Shown here: in pieces, positions 63,289 to 64,000 of the stretch
How positions within the stretch are numbered: the stretch's first letter is position 1
How the letters are laid out: every line of letters begins with the position of its first letter
Source of the DNA: Streptomyces sp. NBS 14/10
GTDB lineage: Bacteria > Actinomycetota > Actinomycetes > Streptomycetales > Streptomycetaceae
Assembly: GCF_002224125.1 (NCBI RefSeq)
Contig: NZ_NCSM01000001.1
Coordinates: 62,001-126,000, forward strand
Reading direction: 5' to 3'
DNA: 64,000 nucleotides
Notes under the pieces: generated by a model
The model's database searches: none
The model's input: the letters and a program-made list of their open reading frames with translations, nothing else
What the model was told of the DNA's origin: nothing
Program-made: the position numbers and the translations under genes

Positions 63289-64000
63289 TCACCGCTCCCC
63301 GCCACCGCCCCCACCGTGGTCCCCGCCCCCGCCGTGGTCCCGGTAGTGCTGCGCCGCCCACGGGTGACGCAGCCTGATCCACACATCCCGCGCCCGCCGC
63401 CCGGCCCGGGCCCGGCTCACCGCCACCAGCCTCCGGGCCTCCTCGACGGTCTCCACCATGGGCCCCGAGCCGCGCAGCGGCCTGCCCGCCGTCTCGTGCA
63501 GGAAGTGCGCGGAGACCAGCCCGATCAGGCCCGCGGCCATCAGGTAGTACGCCGGCACCAGGTCGTCACCGGTCGTGGCGACCAGCCAGGAGGCGACCAG
63601 CGGGGTGGTGCCGCCGAACAGCGACACCGAGATGTTGAACGAGATCGACAGCGCGCCGTAGCGCAGCCGGGTCGGAAACAGCGCGGGCAGCGTGGCCGCG
63701 CTGGTCCCCGCGAAGATCACCAGCAGCAGCCCGAGGATCACACAGCCCACCGCGGGCATCAGAATCCCGCCCGCCTGGATCAGCAGCACCGCCGGAATCG
63801 CGAGCGCGATCATCGCCACACTGCCGGCCATGAACATCGGCCGCCGCCCCCAGCGGTCGGAGGAGCGGCCCACCACGGTGATCGTCAGCGCCACGAGGAT
63901 CATGGTGGCGAGCACCAGCACCTGGGCCGTGGTGGCGTCCTGGCCGAGGGTGGAGGTCATATACGTCGGCAGGTAGGACGTCACCATGTAGTTGGTGACG
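63289..64000 (-). CDS. MFS (metabolite:H+ symporter-like) transporter, 3' part
   Basis: The C-terminal part of an MFS transporter whose frame remains open to the window end; the codons before 63987 read V-T-N-Y. Visible are about six spans with the mid-loop motif VGRSSDRWGRRPMFMAG. LFPTRLRYGALSISFNISVSLFGGTTPLVASWLV is characteristic of MHS/ProP-like symporters. The tail is His/Gly-rich (HYRDHGGGGDHGGGGGGER). It likely imports a carboxylate or osmoprotectant with protons. The start codon lies outside the window. Confidence 0.85.
   Translation of the reverse strand, partial: VTNYMVTSYLPTYMTSTLGQDATTAQVLVLATMILVALTITVVGRSSDRWGRRPMFMAGSVAMIALAIPAVLLIQAGGILMPAVGCVILGLLLVIFAGTSAATLPALFPTRLRYGALSISFNISVSLFGGTTPLVASWLVATTGDDLVPAYYLMAAGLIGLVSAHFLHETAGRPLRGSGPMVETVEEARRLVAVSRARAGRRARDVWIRLRHPWAAQHYRDHGGGGDHGGGGGGER

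Overview
The window is chromosomal DNA from a Streptomyces or a close relative. The DNA is extremely GC-rich with strong third-position G/C bias, GTG starts are common, and many start/stop overlaps are ATGA or GTGA. The content is typical of the Streptomyces core: purSQL next to an Lsr2-type protein, purC, purD, purA, fba, pyrE, a HAIR-controlled clpB, XRE/DUF397/ATPase modules and a parS-like site. All functions below were assigned by reading sequence motifs; no database was searched.

Layout. (1) 0-4.1 kb: end of an NTF2-like gene, then the purS-purQ-purL operon (minus strand) divergent from an Lsr2 paralogue. (2) 4.2-4.7 kb: three glycine tRNA genes; two tandem UCC copies lack the usual D-loop GG and T-loop TTC. 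(3) 4.8-8.6 kb: an ABC exporter pair coupled to a two-component system. (4) 8.6-16.6 kb: alpha/beta hydrolase, AlkB-like oxygenase, a fourth tRNA-Gly, purC, a dimethylformamidase-like protein, a degenerate M48-type membrane protein and purD. A MITE-like element lies downstream of the dimethylformamidase-like gene. (5) 16.7-25.3 kb, accessory: a WhiJ-type regulatory trio, a roughly 580-bp inverted-repeat structure abutting a truncated cupin gene, an erythromycin-esterase-like gene divergent from a double-MerR regulator, DinB-like, GNAT, MazG-like and SLATT genes. (6) 25.4-31.4 kb: a minus-strand run with a class III aminotransferase, a GntR regulator, a very large glycosyltransferase, an ECF sigma factor and a one-pass membrane protein. 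(7) 31.6-36.2 kb: two tandem Ser/Thr kinases with different output or sensor ends. (8) 36.3-42.1 kb: purA divergent from a degenerate diacylglycerol-kinase-like protein, then a GbsR/MarR regulator divergent from a second ABC exporter, with a perfect palindrome between them. (9) 42.2-46.7 kb: a tryptophan-to-kynurenine operon (tryptophan 2,3-dioxygenase, kynureninase, formamidase-like hydrolase) ending in a P450. (10) 46.9-64 kb: DUF3151, MFS transporter, fba, a parS-like palindrome, pyrE, aldose epimerase, SRPBCC, spermidine-synthase-like, DUF2617, a Cys/His/Gly-rich peptide, aminotransferase, PIG-V-like mannosyltransferase, YbjN, clpB, an F420/FMN-binding protein, cupin, a small membrane protein and a partial MFS gene.

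Functional themes. De novo purine synthesis is represented by five loci (purSQL, purC, purD, purA) and pyrimidine synthesis by pyrE. Tryptophan catabolism forms one tight operon. Signalling is dense: one histidine kinase/response regulator pair, two Ser/Thr kinases, one ECF sigma factor, and GntR, GbsR, MerR and XRE regulators. From memory of the S. coelicolor map, the left part corresponds to about SCO4079-SCO4068 and the right part to about SCO3629-SCO3661, so the accessory middle would sit at an origin-spanning inversion breakpoint. This is an inference from recollection.

The observations I rate highest are the atypical tandem tRNA-Gly(UCC) genes, the long inverted repeat at the cupin remnant, the parS-like palindrome, the glycosyltransferase/sigma/membrane-protein operon, the duplicated extracellular domain on the first Ser/Thr kinase, and the M48-like protein that has lost its zinc motif.
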